Assembly: GCA_040752895.1 (NCBI GenBank)
Contig: JBFMHN010000001.1
Coordinates: 475,213 to 539,212 of the forward strand
Direction: 5' to 3'
Length of the DNA stretch: 64,000 nt
Origin: Pseudomonadota bacterium
GTDB lineage: Bacteria; Pseudomonadota; Alphaproteobacteria; GCA-2746255
Shown here piece after piece: positions 63,942 to 64,000 of this stretch. Numbering within the stretch: the first letter of the stretch is position 1; every line of letters begins with the position of its first letter. Made by a program: the position numbers and the translations under genes. A model generated the notes under the pieces. That model was given only the letters and a program-made list of their open reading frames with translations, searched no databases and was not told where the DNA came from.

Positions 63942-64000
63942 CGACTGTCCACCGCCAAGAAGTAGCTAAGAAACCTTAAAAAAAAGCTTAGATTTTCCAG

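Noticed and set aside
63942-64000. TTAA-like repeats upstream of the kinase as a CtrA site
   Set aside because: The half-sites are six bases apart with one mismatch; the required TTAA-N7-TTAA is not met.
1-64000. CRISPR arrays, insertion sequences, prophage or integron
   Set aside because: No regular spaced repeats, transposase, integrase or phage structural genes were found on either strand.

Overview
This 64 kb window looks like a stretch of ordinary, gene-dense chromosome from an alphaproteobacterium. I infer a Rhodospirillales-like relative from gene content and order: NDUFA12-type complex I subunit next to MlaD and DUF2155, an adenosylcobalamin-dependent ribonucleotide reductase, a ThiS-ThiG fusion, a PAS_5 protein, and anmK divergent from tyrS. 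It is GC-rich with very short intergenic gaps, many 4-base start/stop overlaps, and four convergent gene pairs whose stop codons interlock. No phage, insertion sequence, integron or CRISPR array was seen.

Layout. 1-2.2 kb: a truncated phosphate-selective-type porin, a divergent TupA-like tungstate-binding protein, a leftover C-terminus of an RND efflux pump, and tRNA-Met. 2.3-7.4 kb: a leftward sulfur operon, cysE-iscR-cysteine desulfurase-iscS-ferredoxin-mnmA, lacking iscU, iscA, hscB and hscA. 7.7-18.5 kb: hydrolase, anmK, tyrS, an AsmA/YhdP-like giant, glnE, bcp and prfB with its programmed frameshift. 18.5-24.8 kb: PBP1A, an AmiC-type amidase, and RNase E behind a long structured leader. 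24.8-33.3 kb: aminotransferase, a GGT-like lipoprotein, a BepA-like protease, an ornithine/lysine decarboxylase, two small conserved proteins and thiSG. 33.5-42.3 kb: aroQ-accB-accC-aat, then DUF2155, mlaD, NDUFA12, nrdJ and ridA. 42.4-50 kb: clpS-clpA, a D-Ala-D-Ala carboxypeptidase that seems to start at ATT, and an envelope-sugar set (phosphomannomutase, ugd, galU). 50-54 kb: an acyl-CoA module (SDR, two MaoC-like proteins, a thiolase-fold protein without the usual Cys, a DUF35 protein). 54-62 kb: pyrE, a small orphan, three exported small proteins, guaA, guaB, a host-attachment-type protein, rlmE and ppx. 62.2-64 kb: tRNA-Gln, a Rap1a/Tai-like secreted protein and a histidine kinase.

How it works together. 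Most genes are housekeeping: sulfur transfer to tRNA, translation termination, peptidoglycan synthesis and turnover, fatty-acid initiation (AccBC), deoxyribonucleotide synthesis, purine and pyrimidine synthesis, and proteolysis. The most unusual pieces are the acyl-CoA module at 50-54 kb, which resembles the heteromeric hydratase plus retro-aldolase logic of steroid side-chain degradation; the scaffold-less sulfur operon whose IscS has lost the IscU-docking tail; a noncoding transcript candidate ending in a strong orphan terminator near 51.3 kb; and the structured rne leader.
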